64,000 nucleotides of DNA from Megamerina dolium (GCA_963854835.1 OY978529.1:5180501-5244500); one strand, 5' to 3'. Positions 48,300 through 59,325 are shown, counted from the first letter of the stretch. Program-made: numbers and translations. The notes: generated from the sequence alone by a model not told the origin.

Positions 48300-49355
48300 C
48301 CTTCAGCTTTCTTTTTCAGTATCTGTCATTTCGCTGAAGTGTAAACAATATAGTTTCTGGTGTGCTCCACAAATTCCAACTTTTGTATCGAATGACGAGT
48401 GTTTGTGGGGAGTTTTATTTCATTACTCCAATATGAAGTGAAAGGCTGCCGAAGGTCAGCGTATTTTAGTGGAAGTTTATGGTGACCATGCTTTAGCTGA
48501 AGTATCAGAAATGGGTTGTACGATTTAAAAGTAACAACTTTGATTGGGAAGCCGAAGATCGACCCGGAGTGCCACCAAAGTTTGAGGATGAAGAATTGGA
48601 GGCAACTCTCGATGAAGATCCAACGCAAGATCAACTCGCAAAATCACTTGGAGGCACTCAGTCAACCATTTGCCATCATCTAAACGCAATAAGAATGACT
48701 CGAAAGGTAGGAAATTGGTGTGCCCTTTGAACTGCAGCCAAGAGACGTTGAACGCCGTTTGTTGACGTATGTATAACTGATGCAATGGCAATAAAGAAAG
48801 GGGTTCTTCCACCGACTTATGACTGGAGATGAAAACTGAGTCCCTTACGATCATCCAAAACCTCGGATACCGCGGCCACACCTCATAACCTATGGCTCAT
48901 GGCGAGAAGATCATGCTGTGTACTTGGTGGATCCAGCTGGGTGTAGTATGTTATGAACTGTTATGAATCGGGTCAGACGATCACATGGGACCCGTACCTA
49001 CGACAATTTATGCGTCTGAGCCGACCATTGCGAGAAAAACAGCCACAATACGCCAATAGACACGACAAAGTTCTTTTGCAACATGTTAATGCTCGGCCAC
49101 ATGTTGCGGCGCCCGTTAAAATGCACTTAGAAACGCTCAAACGGAAAGTCCTACCCCACCCGCCGTATAACCCAGATATTGGTGCTTCCGATTACCACCT
49201 GTTTCGATCGATGGTGCACAGCGTGGAAGAACAGCTCTTCGATTCTTACGCAGAAGCCAACAATTGAGTCGATTCATGGGATTATCTCAAAACATGTCGA
49301 TTTCTTCCGTGGCGGAATACGTATGCTGCCAGAAAGATGGGAAGCAATTAAGGAA
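48300..49355 (+). mobile_element. mariner element remnant
   Basis: The plus-strand pieces are FDWEAEDRPGVPPKFEDEEL (HTH-linker region, about 48540-48600), DPTQDQLAKSLGGTQSTIC, and after several frameshifts RHDKVLLQHVNARPHVAAPV and PYNPDIGASDYHLFRSM (about 49060-49215). The usual QHDNARPH is QHVNARPH, so the second catalytic Asp is Val; the last Asp is kept 34 residues on. The C-terminal MLPERWEAI ends at about 49350. There it joins abruptly to a CACGCC repeat array, so the true 3' terminus is lost. Confidence 0.88.
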
Positions 49356-49364
49356 ACTAACTCA

Positions 49365-50140
49365 AAAATGGGTGGACCACGCCTACTATATCATGTAGCT
49401 CCCATACAAAGACGAGAATTAAAAAAATAAAATGTTAACATGTCGATTATTAGTATAGAGCGCAATGATTTTGCAAAAAATCGGCGAGCCACGCCCACTA
49501 CTTAAAATAGCTCCTTTACAAAATTGTCTAATTTCTTTGTAATTTCAAATCGCCATAACTTACGTAGTCACTCTCCTAAGTCAATCATATTTAAGACGTA
49601 GATTCATATTAATTGGAGAAATAATTTCGCAAAAAATTGGGCAGCTGAGCTTACGATTTAATATAGCTCCCATATAAAGCTTCGAAATCTTTAAAAATTT
49701 GAAACCGCTATAACCGATGTAATATTCTCCTTACGACAACCATGTTCGACCAGTATAATACCATTATAAAGAATTATGGATTTGCAAGAAATGGGTGAGT
49801 TGGGTCCACTATTTTATGTAGCTCCCACACAAAGCCTCGCAATTTTGTTTGACTTCAAACCGCCATAACTTGTAAACGCTAGCTTCTACAATAATCTTAT
49901 TTAATACGTAGACTATTGTTGTAAGACGAAATGAGGTCGCAAAAAATGGGTAAGCAGCGCCCACTATTTAAAGTACCCTCCATATCAAGCCCCGGCATTT
50001 TTAGAATCTCCAATCGACTTAAACTACGTAGCCTTACGCCTAGGACAACCATATTCGGAACAAAGACTGCAATTACAAGAGGAAATAGGTTAGCAAGAAA
50101 TTGGCTTGCCACGCCTACTGTTTTATGTAGCTCTCATACA
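49365..50140 (+). repeat. Second ~155 bp CACGCC / CTCCCATACAAAG tandem array
   Basis: Six units have CCACGCCTAC-like words at about 49377, 49489, 50108 and degenerate forms at 49641, 49800 and 49955. Each is followed by TAGCTCCCATACAAAG-like words at 49399, 49510, 49667, 49821, 49974 and 50129. Spacing is 153-157 bases except for one short 111-base step. It is the same unit type as 24.9-25.7 kb. The last unit ends about 90 bases before the exon 2 splice acceptor. Confidence 0.85.
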
Positions 50141-50237
50141 AAATTATGCCCAAAACAAATTACTTAGCCTTGAAAGATGCTACATTTTTCATATATAATT
50201 TACCAATTTCTCTTCTCTCTCTTTTTCTCCCTTACAG

Positions 50238-51387
50238 ATGAACTGACATTTAGTATAAATCGTCTGGTGAAGACTGAACATTTAACAGCTGCTGCAGCCG
50301 TGGCCGCAGCTGCAGCGGCAGCAGCAGCCGCAGCAGCGAATGCAGCGGCGATGGCATCAGCATCGGCATCACCAACAGTAACAGCACCAACCACAACGTC
50401 ATCCATTGGTGGTTGTGGTGGTGGTGGTAATGGTGGCACGACCCTAGCAGAGACAGCCGGTCGACTCACACCAACTTCTAAACTGATCGATGAACATAAT
50501 AACAATACGATTTGTATGCTGAGTAAAAATCACATGTTACAATGTTGGAAATTACATGAGGAGCATCATCATCAACAGCAACAACAACATAATCATCAAC
50601 AACAACAACAACAACAACAGCAAACACCAGTGCCAGCGCCAATGATGCCGCAACACCCCCACCCCCACCATCATCATCATCATCCGCACCTCCACCCGCA
50701 TCCAATTGCGATTTATGAACGCTTATCGCGTTCCCGTTCGCGTAGTAACTCACGCAGTTCATCGCCCATCGATCTGGACGATGATGGTGATAGCAATTGT
50801 CGGCGCTCGCTGCAATCACGTTCACGTTCACGTTCAAGCTCATTGGAGTTGGAAGTCGATTCACCTCCCCCACCACAAATACCAACATCATCATCATCAT
50901 TATCACTGCCATCATTGCCTACATCAATGTCATCCACTCATTATCAGAATCAGAATCATCATAATCATCATCACGCCTATTCGCAACAATGTAGTCCCTT
51001 GTCGATTAGTTCACCAACATCCTCCACAGAACTGCAGATCACCTCAAGTCCGAAAAAGTCTGATATCTTTTCTGTGTCTGCCTTGTTGAGACGTGACGAA
51101 CCAACAGCTGGGCAACAGCATCGTCGTTTGACACAAAAATCACCATCAATAACGAATACGACGGCGGCGGGTGCAAATTTAAGAATGAATTCGGCCACAT
51201 CTGCCACAAATTCACCAATCATACCAGCGCCGACGAACCCTTTCGAAGCATTCCGTAATGCGTATCCTGGTGCTAATTATGAGTCGCCTCATATATTCCA
51301 GCGGCCATTGCTATCACCTGCCTTCCCACTGTTTGCTGCCTTTGCATTCCATCATGGTCAACAATCGGCCGGTCTGGCTGGCTCAAG
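50238..51387 (+). CDS. sens-2: Senseless-2-like factor, coding exon 2 (low-complexity regulatory region)
   Basis: It encodes residues 178-560 plus two bases of codon 561. The acceptor is TTTTTCTCCCTTACAG and the donor is AAG|GTAAGT at 51388. Composition in order: an alanine tract of about 17 (195-211), a Gly-rich patch (about 235-244), Q/H-rich tracts (about 286-330), two RS-dipeptide stretches (about 340-353 and 371-379), a Ser/Pro-rich region, and FSVSALL at 455-461. FSVSALL fits the eh1-like Groucho-binding pattern. The end (about 510-560) is hydrophobic, with NPFEAFRNAYPGANYESPHI. Repeat length here is likely variable between individuals. The region probably serves transcriptional regulation; only the eh1-like peptide suggests repression. 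Confidence 0.88.
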
Positions 51388-51499
51388 GTAAGTGCCTTAA
51401 TTACGAACATGCATAGTGTGCACGTGTACATTACACTCCTCCCTGGCATCAAGTATATGTGAAAATTCTCTTCTATTTGAATTTTACCGAATGCGACAG
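51388..51499 (+). other. sens-2: Intron 2 (112 bp)
   Basis: GTAAGT donor and GACAG acceptor, phase 2. The polypyrimidine tract is weak (TTCTCTTCTATTTG lies 24-37 bases upstream of the AG). The split codon becomes Ser, and the joined reading continues [17 protein letters not shown]. Confidence 0.75.
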
Positions 51500-51904
51500 T
51501 TATCATCCCGCCACACAAGAAGACCTATTCCGTTTGCGAAATCTAATGGTGCCTCTACAAGCTGCTGGTCAAAATGGTATTAGTGCATCCTCTGCTGGAG
51601 CAGCGGGCTCGCCTGGTGCGACTGGTGGTGTTGGTTTACCACCAAATTCCCATTTAGGATTGCCACCGCATGCGGCAGCGGCAGCCGCATCAGCACACGC
51701 CTTACACTTTCATCATATGGCTGCAAAATGGCCGGGACTACCACAATTTAGTGACCTTTATTCGTGTATGAAGTGTGAGAAAATGTTCTCCACGCCACAC
51801 GGATTGGAGGTGCATTCACGACGTACCCATCATGGCAAAAAACCATATGCATGTGAGTTGTGCAACAAAACTTTCGGACATGAAGTTAGCCTCAGCCAAC
51901 ACAG
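51500..51904 (+). CDS. sens-2: Senseless-2-like factor, coding exon 3 (zinc fingers 1 and most of 2)
   Basis: It encodes residues 561-695 plus two bases of codon 696. The first half is Ala/Gly-rich, with [10 protein letters not shown] leading into the fingers. Finger 1 spans residues 648-671 (C650, C653, H666, H671) with the signature [15 protein letters not shown]. Finger 2 starts at 677 (C679, C682, H695), with [12 protein letters not shown]. The last His comes from exon 4. The STPHGLEVH and FGH-VSL-QH words are diagnostic of the first two fingers of GFI1-type proteins. They are absent from four-finger Drosophila Senseless, and this decides for senseless-2. The donor is CACAG|GTATGT at 51905; the intron splits an Arg codon inside finger 2. 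Confidence 0.95.
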
Positions 51905-52499
51905 GTATGTACACGAGTATGTATCTTCCATGAGGATGGCATTATTATTACTATTTTTTTTATTTGTGTCTATGGTTTTTTGTTGTTGTTGTAATTTGGT
52001 TCTCTTTTTTTACGGGTTGCTTTACAACATTTTTAATTAAAATTTTTTTATTTGAGGGCACATTAGTTGTTCAGCAGCAAATATAGTCGTACGATTGCAA
52101 AAATCATTTTGTAGAAGGGGATTGTTCCAAGGGCACTGTTTCATTATTATATTATTTAATTTAAATATAGGCTTAACACATTTTATTATGTGCTCAATTA
52201 TTCAAGTTTCTAGTCCCTTTGTAGAAGAGGTTTGGTTTTAGAATAGAGTTAAAACCATTTCAGAGATCTCGCCTTACAGACTTGATTGGACTGTCCAAAA
52301 CTAGCAAAAGTGTTGGATCATCTCCCCTTCAGTATTCTTTCGCTAGTTTTGGAAAAATCTTCTGGCGATTAGAGAATTGGGTTACTTCGATATTTTCTCC
52401 GAAAATACTCACCCAATATCTCTATCCGTTAGGTCGGTGCCCTTTTAGAATTTATATTTATATGAAATATATCAATTCTATAGAGGTTCCACCTTTAGG

Positions 52500-53275
52500 T
52501 AGTAGGTTAGGTTAGGTTTGAAGGGCGTGTGTGAACATATATTCACACTTCCACTCAGAGGTATTTACTGCCCATTGAGATTGCCCTTTTATTGCCGGAG
52601 GTGGAACGCCTTCCCAGAGTAACCAATGTTCATATGTTATCCTTCGTGAACCATTTGGTTCTCCATATGAAGTTAAGAAGCTCTTTTCAGTTGTGAAGAA
52701 TCGAGTCGTTTTGTCTGTAGTCCTGTATAGGGGCATAGATAGTGGTTTATTGATTCTATTTCCTTTTCATCTCGGCACATCCTATGCAGTCCGTCGTCAG
52801 TATACGCCAACGCTGAAGCAATCGCGCGATGGCACAATACCCACTGAGCACCCTGGTAAGAATTCTAACTGCAGGCTTCGATAACGAAAGAAGGGCCCTC
52901 GTCCTTCTCATGTCTAGCCTAGGCCATAAGGTCCTGGACACCTCACAATCCTCTCGACTAGTCCACAAGCTGTTCGCCTTCTTAACAGTTATTTCTTCTA
53001 TACACCCAAATAGTTCGTAAAACGGAATTTATATTGAATCATCGGCCTCATTGGCGTCCATACCAGATCCCCTCCTGGCTATTTCGTCTGCTAGTTCGTT
53101 GCCTTCAATATCACTATATCCAGAAACTCAGCAAAGACAGACCCTGTAGAGTTTTCTATGTCACATAATGAAGCTCGGCATGTCAGCACGATTTTCGGCT
53201 TACCTTCAGTGCGCCTTGACTGTCTACAAAGACAATGATATTCGAAGGTGGAATTGTACTATCTTGTATTAGTTT
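52500..53275 (-). mobile_element. Non-LTR RNase H plus C-terminal fragment
   Basis: The minus strand reads NIIVFVDSQGALK (RNase H Asp block, about 53230), then DIEGNELADEIARRGSG (about 53075-53130) with small frameshifts. Next come RTRALLSLSKPAVRILTRVL and CAIARLLQRWRI with CIGCAEM (about 52770-52910), and a degraded HYLCPYRTT tail near 52730. This is the same domain order as the 1-3 kb element, from RNase H to the post-RNase H Cys tail. The RT part is missing. A GGTTAGGTTAGG run at 52503-52518 borders it. Confidence 0.78.
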
Positions 53276-53329
53276 AGTTAGCTAGTAGAGAGTAGATATA
53301 TTTCAGATAAATTATTATTTACATTTCGA

Positions 53330-53900
53330 TTATAGATAGATATATTTTACCGATCCAAAGGCAAGTCCGTGTGTATGTCTTTCTGCCTTACTCTTCGCAC
53401 GATAACTACTGTAATCGTTGAACGATTTTCCTGAAAATTGGTACTTATGATTATTTTCACTAACCAACATACAAGTTCATAAATTTTCAAAATTCGCCAC
53501 AAACCACGCCTACCTCCCATACAAAAATATACTCTTGAGTATATATTTTCATACTTTGCGCCCGAAAACAAAAAGCTCTCATACTGAAATTCGGTGTGCT
53601 AAATTGTTTCTACTATAAAACGGACATATAGAAAAATTGATGTAATCGGATGAAAATAACTCCTAATTCCCATACCAAAGTATACTGTCGAATGTCTGTT
53701 TTCATATTTTGCGCGCAAAAATATAAAATTACCAAACTAAAATTAGGTAGATAAAGTTTGTCTGATGGTAGAAATAATATATACAAAAATGGGAAGAATC
53801 GGACAAAAATCAGGCCCAGCTCCCATACAAACTAATACACTTTGCTTACGAAAATTTGAATCTATCAAGCTAAAATCTTATGTTGTTCTAGTCAAACGTT
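53330..53900 (+). repeat. Three-unit ~153 bp repeat related to the CCCATACAAA arrays
   Basis: CCTCCCATACAAAAATATAC (about 53513), ATTCCCATACCAAAGTATAC (about 53667) and AGCTCCCATACAAACTAATA (about 53819) are each 153 bases apart. CACTTTGC or TTTTGCGC words follow at similar offsets. The first unit also has ACCACGCCTAC. It begins after TATATTTTACCGATCC and a GTCCGTGTGTATGTCTTTC stretch, reminiscent of the left end of the 24.6 kb element. Confidence 0.7.
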
Positions 53901-54299
53901 TTTTTATTCGATAGTATTTCGAAATTAATGACCTTTGGAGTCGGTCATTACCATGTGATTTGGCTTTCATGCTATAGATCCATGTCATGTCGTAAGAGCT
54001 GGTTGTTCAATCAATCAATCAAAAGAGTGCGTGAAGTTGGAGCAAGGACATAATCCTTCTTCATCAAATGGACCACGCGAAAACGGACCGAGTACTGCTG
54101 GAGCATATGAGTCCTACGACTGATACTTTTGAGGGGCAACCACAAGTGTTACGGGCATTGCGACCAAACGAGATCTTTTGTAGCCAAGCCCGTCTAGAAT
54201 CTCCTCTACCTTTTTTAATGAAAAATAGAATTGACCTTGTCGAACTTTTGATGATTGAAGCTGGTGTTGGGAAACTAAGCTGCAAGTGTTAGAAGCGAA

Positions 54300-54535
54300 G
54301 CCTGGTCAAGGCTTGGTTTTCGCTTGGCGGAGACCTGTCAAATTTGTCCATTGTAGCACCTACTATAAATACACCTATTTGTCGTGGTAATGTTTTTCTA
54401 TCATAGCTTTGGTCGATGCCGAGCTTATACCGCAGAAAGGTTCCGGGCCCGTCAGTGTAGAAGACGAGCCAGCTCCCGCTAGTTCGTCCGCAACTTCATT
54501 GCCCTCAATTCCGTTGTCCTGAGTGTTAGAATTCC
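54300..54535 (-). mobile_element. Non-LTR RNase H / GPEP fragment
   Basis: On the minus strand: GNEVADELAGAGSSSSTLTG followed by PEPFCGIS, then a gap and GLRQAKT. This is the junction between RNase H and the C-terminal domain. It matches the ADALAR ... FYGPEP ... CRQAKT order of the 1-3 kb element. No other part is present. It ends about 130 bases before exon 4. Confidence 0.7.
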
Positions 54536-54663
54536 AAAATTCCATATTTTTGTGGACGATGCATTTGGATAATAGACATTTATTTCTTTTTGTTGTCTTT
54601 ATTTGAAACTCTGTTCTATGATTTATGTAAATTCAAAACAATTTTGCTGCATCCTTCTTGCAG

Positions 54664-54845
54664 AGCTGTTCATAATGTTGAAAAGGTATTCGAATGTAAA
54701 CAATGTGGTAAACGTTTTAAACGTTCCAGCACTCTGTCAACACATCTGCTAATACATAGTGATACACGACCATATCCATGCAGTTATTGTGGCAAACGTT
54801 TTCATCAGAAGAGCGACATGAAGAAGCATACATATATACATACAG
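54664..54845 (+). CDS. sens-2: Senseless-2-like factor, coding exon 4 (end of finger 2, fingers 3 and 4)
   Basis: It encodes the end of codon 696 to residue 756, plus the first base of codon 757. AVH completes finger 2. Finger 3 is residues 705-727 (C707, C710, H723, H727; [16 protein letters not shown]). Finger 4 is 733-755 (C735, C738, H751, H755; [16 protein letters not shown]). These two are almost identical to the DNA-contacting fingers shared by fly Senseless and vertebrate GFI1, which bind an AATC core. The donor is ACAG|GTAAGTT at 54846, after HT and the first base of the Gly codon of the TGEKP linker. Fingers 5 and 6 must follow in a later exon, which I could not find in the window. 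Confidence 0.96.
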
Positions 54846-56240
54846 GTAAGTTATAAGCAAATAGAAATTACTTATTATGCTATTTTAAGGTGTTGGTTAT
54901 TGATACGAAATGTTTGGACGAATAACTTGCAACAAGGGGGAGGCAAAAGGGTTTCATCAATCTTTCCAACCTGTCGTAAAAACAGAAATCACTAATACCC
55001 ATACTATATACATACTATATAGTGTATTATTCCATATGCCTTCTCACTACAATGACCCTCTGCAATGTCTGCACTACACTTTCGCTCCTCTCAATGCTCT
55101 TCAACAATTTTTACTATCTTTAACTATGACTTTTATGACGTCTATTTCACATTCCAGTCGATGATACTGAATTTTTCAATATGGCAATGCCAGCTACTAT
55201 CTGCTATGGAGTGAAAATGCCATGAATATGTACCTATACACACACACACACATTGCTAGTAGAATATATGTTTGTGATTTTGGGGTCGTTCAACAAGGTA
55301 TGGTCGCTGCATAGTCTTATACTACTGAGAATGTGGCAACAAATTATTGTTGGGGGTTTGTTTTTATTACAAAGCTTCTTCCATATGCACGTATGGCGCA
55401 AATCACTTTCACATATATTATATTACTTATTACATCTTTGCATGTATGCGTCTATAAATGTCTGTATTTATTAGTGTTTAACTTTGGTGAATATGTGTGT
55501 GTAGATATCATACATATATCTCAAAGTATTAAACATATATACAACACGTACAACACACAAATACATCAACAAACTTACTTTCATACACAGATTTTTCTTT
55601 TCATGGAATAAAATACGAATACGAAAATCAAAATCCCTTGACTAAAATTTTTCATTGGTTGACTGTGATTTCTATATGAACTCATTCACTTGTTCGCTTG
55701 CTCGCTCTCACTCATTCACTTATTACTCATGGCACTCTTTCTTGATATGCAGTCGCACTCATTTCCGTTAACACTCTCTTAGTTGATATCACAATCAGGG
55801 TTGCCATAATAATTGCAAATAATATAAATAATATCTAATAATAAATTGTTGGCACTATAAGCTCTGATACTTTTTGTTTAGCTACTTACATGAGTCAACT
55901 TCTAATGACAAAATTCTTGAGACTCTTCGCTGTTTTTTTTTTAGAAGAATTTAGAATTGTTAATGTCAGAGAAAGATGTCACCAATTTTTTTCATTCTGA
56001 AATATGTTTGAATAAGGCTCCTTAGTATTTGAAACCAAAATCTATGTATGGAAGGATAATGTACTATCCACCGCACCTTCATGGTGCGATTTAAGATTTT
56101 CAGTTTGGTAGTATAATAAACATATTCATATTGGCTTTTATTCTTTCTGCTTTATTTTTTTGATATAAATTGAAAAGATTGCCACCCATATTTCATAATT
56201 ATACATGTATTCAACATTTTTTATTCAACTTTACAGATGC
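54846..56240 (+). other. sens-2: Start of intron 4, no gene seen
   Basis: After the donor GTAAGTT there is no exon-like continuation. Short frames at 54910 and 55253 lack finger motifs. A CACACACACA run lies at 55241-55251. An AGGGTTGCCA word is at about 55797. Confidence 0.6.
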
Positions 56241-57450
56241 ATATTGCATATATTGAAAAATGAGAGACTATTTTTTTGTGATCTTTAATGTATCGGTCAT
56301 CGAAAAAATCGAAATCGTTTTCCTAGACTTCTGCGACTATGTCTTTACCCACTGCTTAAGGGCGGAATAGGGTTAATTTGTGTAAAAAAAAAGCACATTT
56401 TTGTGATTTTTTTATAAAACAGTTAAAATCTATTTAATAAAACTAATGGTACATTATAGTATGACATTTGAAGAATATTATGTAAAATTTTCATGGAAAA
56501 ATATTAAAAAATACGTCAATGGCAGCAATTATTCTGGAGCGTCTCGGAAAAAAGTTGAATTTGCGGTGTTCCACAGAAATCGGTGCTGGATCATTTGAAT
56601 TTAAAAAATCAAAATTATATCGTTAGATAATCGCTTTGCCCAAGTAATGCTGGGGGATTTTTTTGAAATTTCAATTTTTCATTTTTTGAGAACACTTTGA
56701 AGGAGAAAACGCGATTTTTTTGCGAAAAATAGGTTAATTTGTTAATGTAAAATGAAAAATATTAACAAATTTGAGAAAAACTCTCTGGCTCTAGCGTTAC
56801 CGATCGTCGATTTCAAAACGATAGGTGCAATAGTTCTGAAGTTATGGTGGATACCAACTTTTAAAACGTGAGTTGTGGAAAACGCTTTAAAGTTTTGAAC
56901 ACTAAAAAATTTGGGTTGAAACGTTCATAAGCGATTTCTATCGGCTTACCTCACACTGAATCATCGATGCCAGGCCCATAAATGATGTTGCAATCATCCA
57001 TGATGTCTAAAGCATCTTTTTGCTCTTGTCTACGATGAATCCTGCCTTTTTTTTGTTTGTTTTTCAGCTTCCTGCTCTGCTCGGCCTATACGCATTAAGT
57101 CAGTTGATCGCGCGGTATAAAAATAGTCATTACTTTGTCAATTTTGCTCCGATTGACTTGAAATTTAGACACATCATTCTTGAGATATTTTAAGATATTT
57201 TAAAGAAATTTTAAAAGACTATTTAAAGACTTAACATGTCTGTTATAACCTTCCGACTGAGTTTTCTCTGCAAAAATAGTCACAGAAATATATGACAAAA
57301 ATTGAAATTTTATGCTTCGTAGTAAAGAGGACCAGTTCAGTTCCGCGCATAGTGTGTTACCCATGTGGTCCAAATGGATAAGGCGTGGCGGCTCTTTCAC
57401 TTCTGTGAGTGCACTCAAAATAATTTGATTTCATCGGCTGGAAGCAGTGT
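56240..57450 (-). repeat. Unassigned possible degraded element
   Basis: The composition differs from ordinary intron, with evenly mixed sequence. At about 56955-57040 the minus strand can be read as RRQEQKDALDIMDDCNIIYG then PGIDDSV and a stop, which looks protein-derived. I cannot name the family. A tRNA-Arg-like 5' half (GTGGTCCAAATGGATAAGGCG) lies at 57362-57382 on the plus strand without a matching B box. No ends were found. Confidence 0.3.
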
Positions 57451-58200
57451 ACTACCTCAATGAGAGAACCTTAACAATATCTGTTATTTGATCAAAATGA
57501 GAAAATTCGTTGTTTCAATTGGGTTTGGTTTGCAAAAAACAATTTACCAATGAACAAATAAAAATTTGAAATTATTTTTTCTAATTTTTTAATTTTTTCT
57601 ACGGATTTGTATTGCTAAAATGCTCAAACTCAGAGTTTTACTATTTTTATTCGATTTTCGTTAGTATTTTTTGTATCAATTGTATTAAATTATCTTGCAA
57701 AAATAAATGAATCTAAGAAATTCTCTAACAGTTTGCTATTCTAGTCAATTTCACTACAGACAGGCTTTATAAATTTGTTTTTAATATCCACAATTCCTGT
57801 TTCTAAGCAAAAAGTTATCACTAACGTAACAAAGCCAAGAATCAAAAGAAATTTAAAATGAGTATTTCTATAGGTATAACTAAGCATTATGAGAGAAATA
57901 CATAAAACAATGCGTTATACAAGGTTCAGATATTAAATATTTCATTATTTTGTTTAATTGTCTAATTTTTTCATGTTCAAATATTTATCGTATATTTCTT
58001 TTATTTCATTATTATGTTTCGACGAAGCATTAAAATTTTATGTTTAAAATAACGAAATATGAAAATTGTTAATTACATCAATTAAATCAATGAAAACTTG
58101 TTGAAAATAGTTTTACATCATCATCTAAACTTGAATTATACAATTTTATGCAATCTAGAAGTCTTCAGTGAAAGAATTTTGTGACAAAACTCAGAAAAAG
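57450..58200. other. Intronic AT-rich sequence
   Basis: No feature was seen. Confidence 0.5.
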
Positions 58201-58204
58201 TGAT

Positions 58205-58350
58205 GTCAAAACGGTTCTGCCGTTCGGAACCAGATAAAATAAGTAGATCCCTTCTAATACTGTCCAAAATTTAACACGCACAACAGTAATGGAAGAGAAG
58301 CTCGGCCAAAGAACCCTTCGGGGCTTTAAGTGCCACATATTTATTTTTTT
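58205..58350 (+). repeat. 5'-truncated SINE copy
   Basis: It matches the 3' half of the SINE at 16168-16493 with few changes: GGTTCTGCCGTTCGGAACCA, ATAAGTAGATCCCTTCTAAT, TACTGTCCAAAATTTAACAC, CTCGGCCAAAGAACCCTTCG and GGGCTTTAAGTGCC. The tail ACATATTTATTTTTTT is the same as in the complete copy. The head is missing. Confidence 0.8.
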
Positions 58351-58359
58351 TATCCTATT

Positions 58360-59240
58360 TCCGAGTATTTGATTTCTTTCATGCTTCTTTTGGTTTTATT
58401 TCGTTTAAAAAAGATCACCATAAATTTACCGGTTTTTATTATTTTATTATTTTTCAACAACTACTCACAATAGAATTATTTGCCTTAAAATTGAAGAGAA
58501 TGTCCAAAAAGAGATAAATTGTTCGACATTACAAAAGCAATATGATCAAGTCTTGTAAGCACTGTAATCTACCAACTATAAATTCATGAAAATGACAATG
58601 CTCTCATAAACTTGGCAACTCTGATCACAATATGAGCTTTATTTTGCTGAGAGCATTTTGCAACAAATGCATGCGAGTGTATCTGCATGCAAGTGGATGG
58701 ATGTGTGTGTGCATGGGTGAATGTTGCGCATAACCATTTCATTATGCTCATGTCAAAAATTTTACTCCATATGAGTACAATATTCTACGGTTATGTACGG
58801 GTATGTGTGCGTGCATTTTATTTCCATTGACAATATTCCAATGCGCGCGCAAAAGATTGCCAGATTTGTGTTTTTTCATTTTACTTTTTTTTTATCTTGT
58901 CACTATTTTGTTCCGATTTTTGCCTCAGTTGTTGGGAGGAGGTGATGGTGGTAACTGGATGGCTCTCTTTTAATATATCTCCTCTCTTTCTCTCTCACAT
59001 GCTACTCATATGGAATGTACATATAAATATGAAAATGTACTTTTTTGACAATGGCGCTGGTTCTCAAACTACTTATTGTGTGATTTTTGTGTGAAAATAT
59101 TCGTGTTGTTGTTGTTGTTGTTGTTATTGTTATTGGAGAATGTACAGAGTTAGATAAGAGTCAGAGAGTCAGGTATAGGTACTAGAAGTAAATGAATGCA
59201 TTAAATGTTGGCACCATCGGGAGGAACAATCACTCCAATC
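58360..59240. other. Intronic sequence without a gene
   Basis: Contains (TTG)n at 59104-59122 and CTCTCTTTCTCTCTC near 58980. No coding motif. Confidence 0.5.
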
Positions 59241-59254
59241 AGCAGCAAGTCTAA

Positions 59255-59325
59255 ATGATAACAACAACAACAACAACAACAATAACAACAACAACTATGA
59301 CAACAACAACAACAACAATGATGAT
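59255..59325. repeat. (AAC)n microsatellite
   Basis: Runs of CAACAACAACAACAA with AATAAC interruptions; the threonine-rich frame across it is an artefact. Confidence 0.9.

Larger units (their letters stand above)
9713..50237 (+). other. sens-2: Intron 1 of the sens-2-like gene (40.5 kb)
   Basis: The donor is GTGAGT at 9713. The acceptor is a pyrimidine-rich tract (CTCTCTCTTTTTCTCCCTTACAG) ending at 50237. The phase is 1 on both sides. The intron holds nearly all the mobile elements of the window and no other host gene that I can support. A missed small coding exon cannot be excluded without transcripts. Confidence 0.75.
51905..54663 (+). other. sens-2: Intron 3 (2.76 kb) with retrotransposon scraps
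   Basis: Donor GTATGT, acceptor CATCCTTCTTGCAG, phase 2. It contains two RNase H-type fragments and one short ~153 bp tandem array, all listed separately. The stretches at 51950-52500 and 53900-54300 show nothing that I can name. Confidence 0.85.

Noticed and set aside
50200..50915. Two antisense frames of 101 and 145 codons
   Set aside because: They are complements of the Ala, Gln and His codon runs of exon 2 and are made of A, D, V and M repeats; no domain.
50706..51089. 127-codon plus-strand frame rich in His and Val
   Set aside because: It overlaps exon 2 in another frame; the exon frame is supported by splice phase and the downstream fingers.
54910..55164. Candidate for the missing exon with fingers 5 and 6
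   Set aside because: The 84-codon frame has no C2H2 spacing and does not continue the TGEKP linker.
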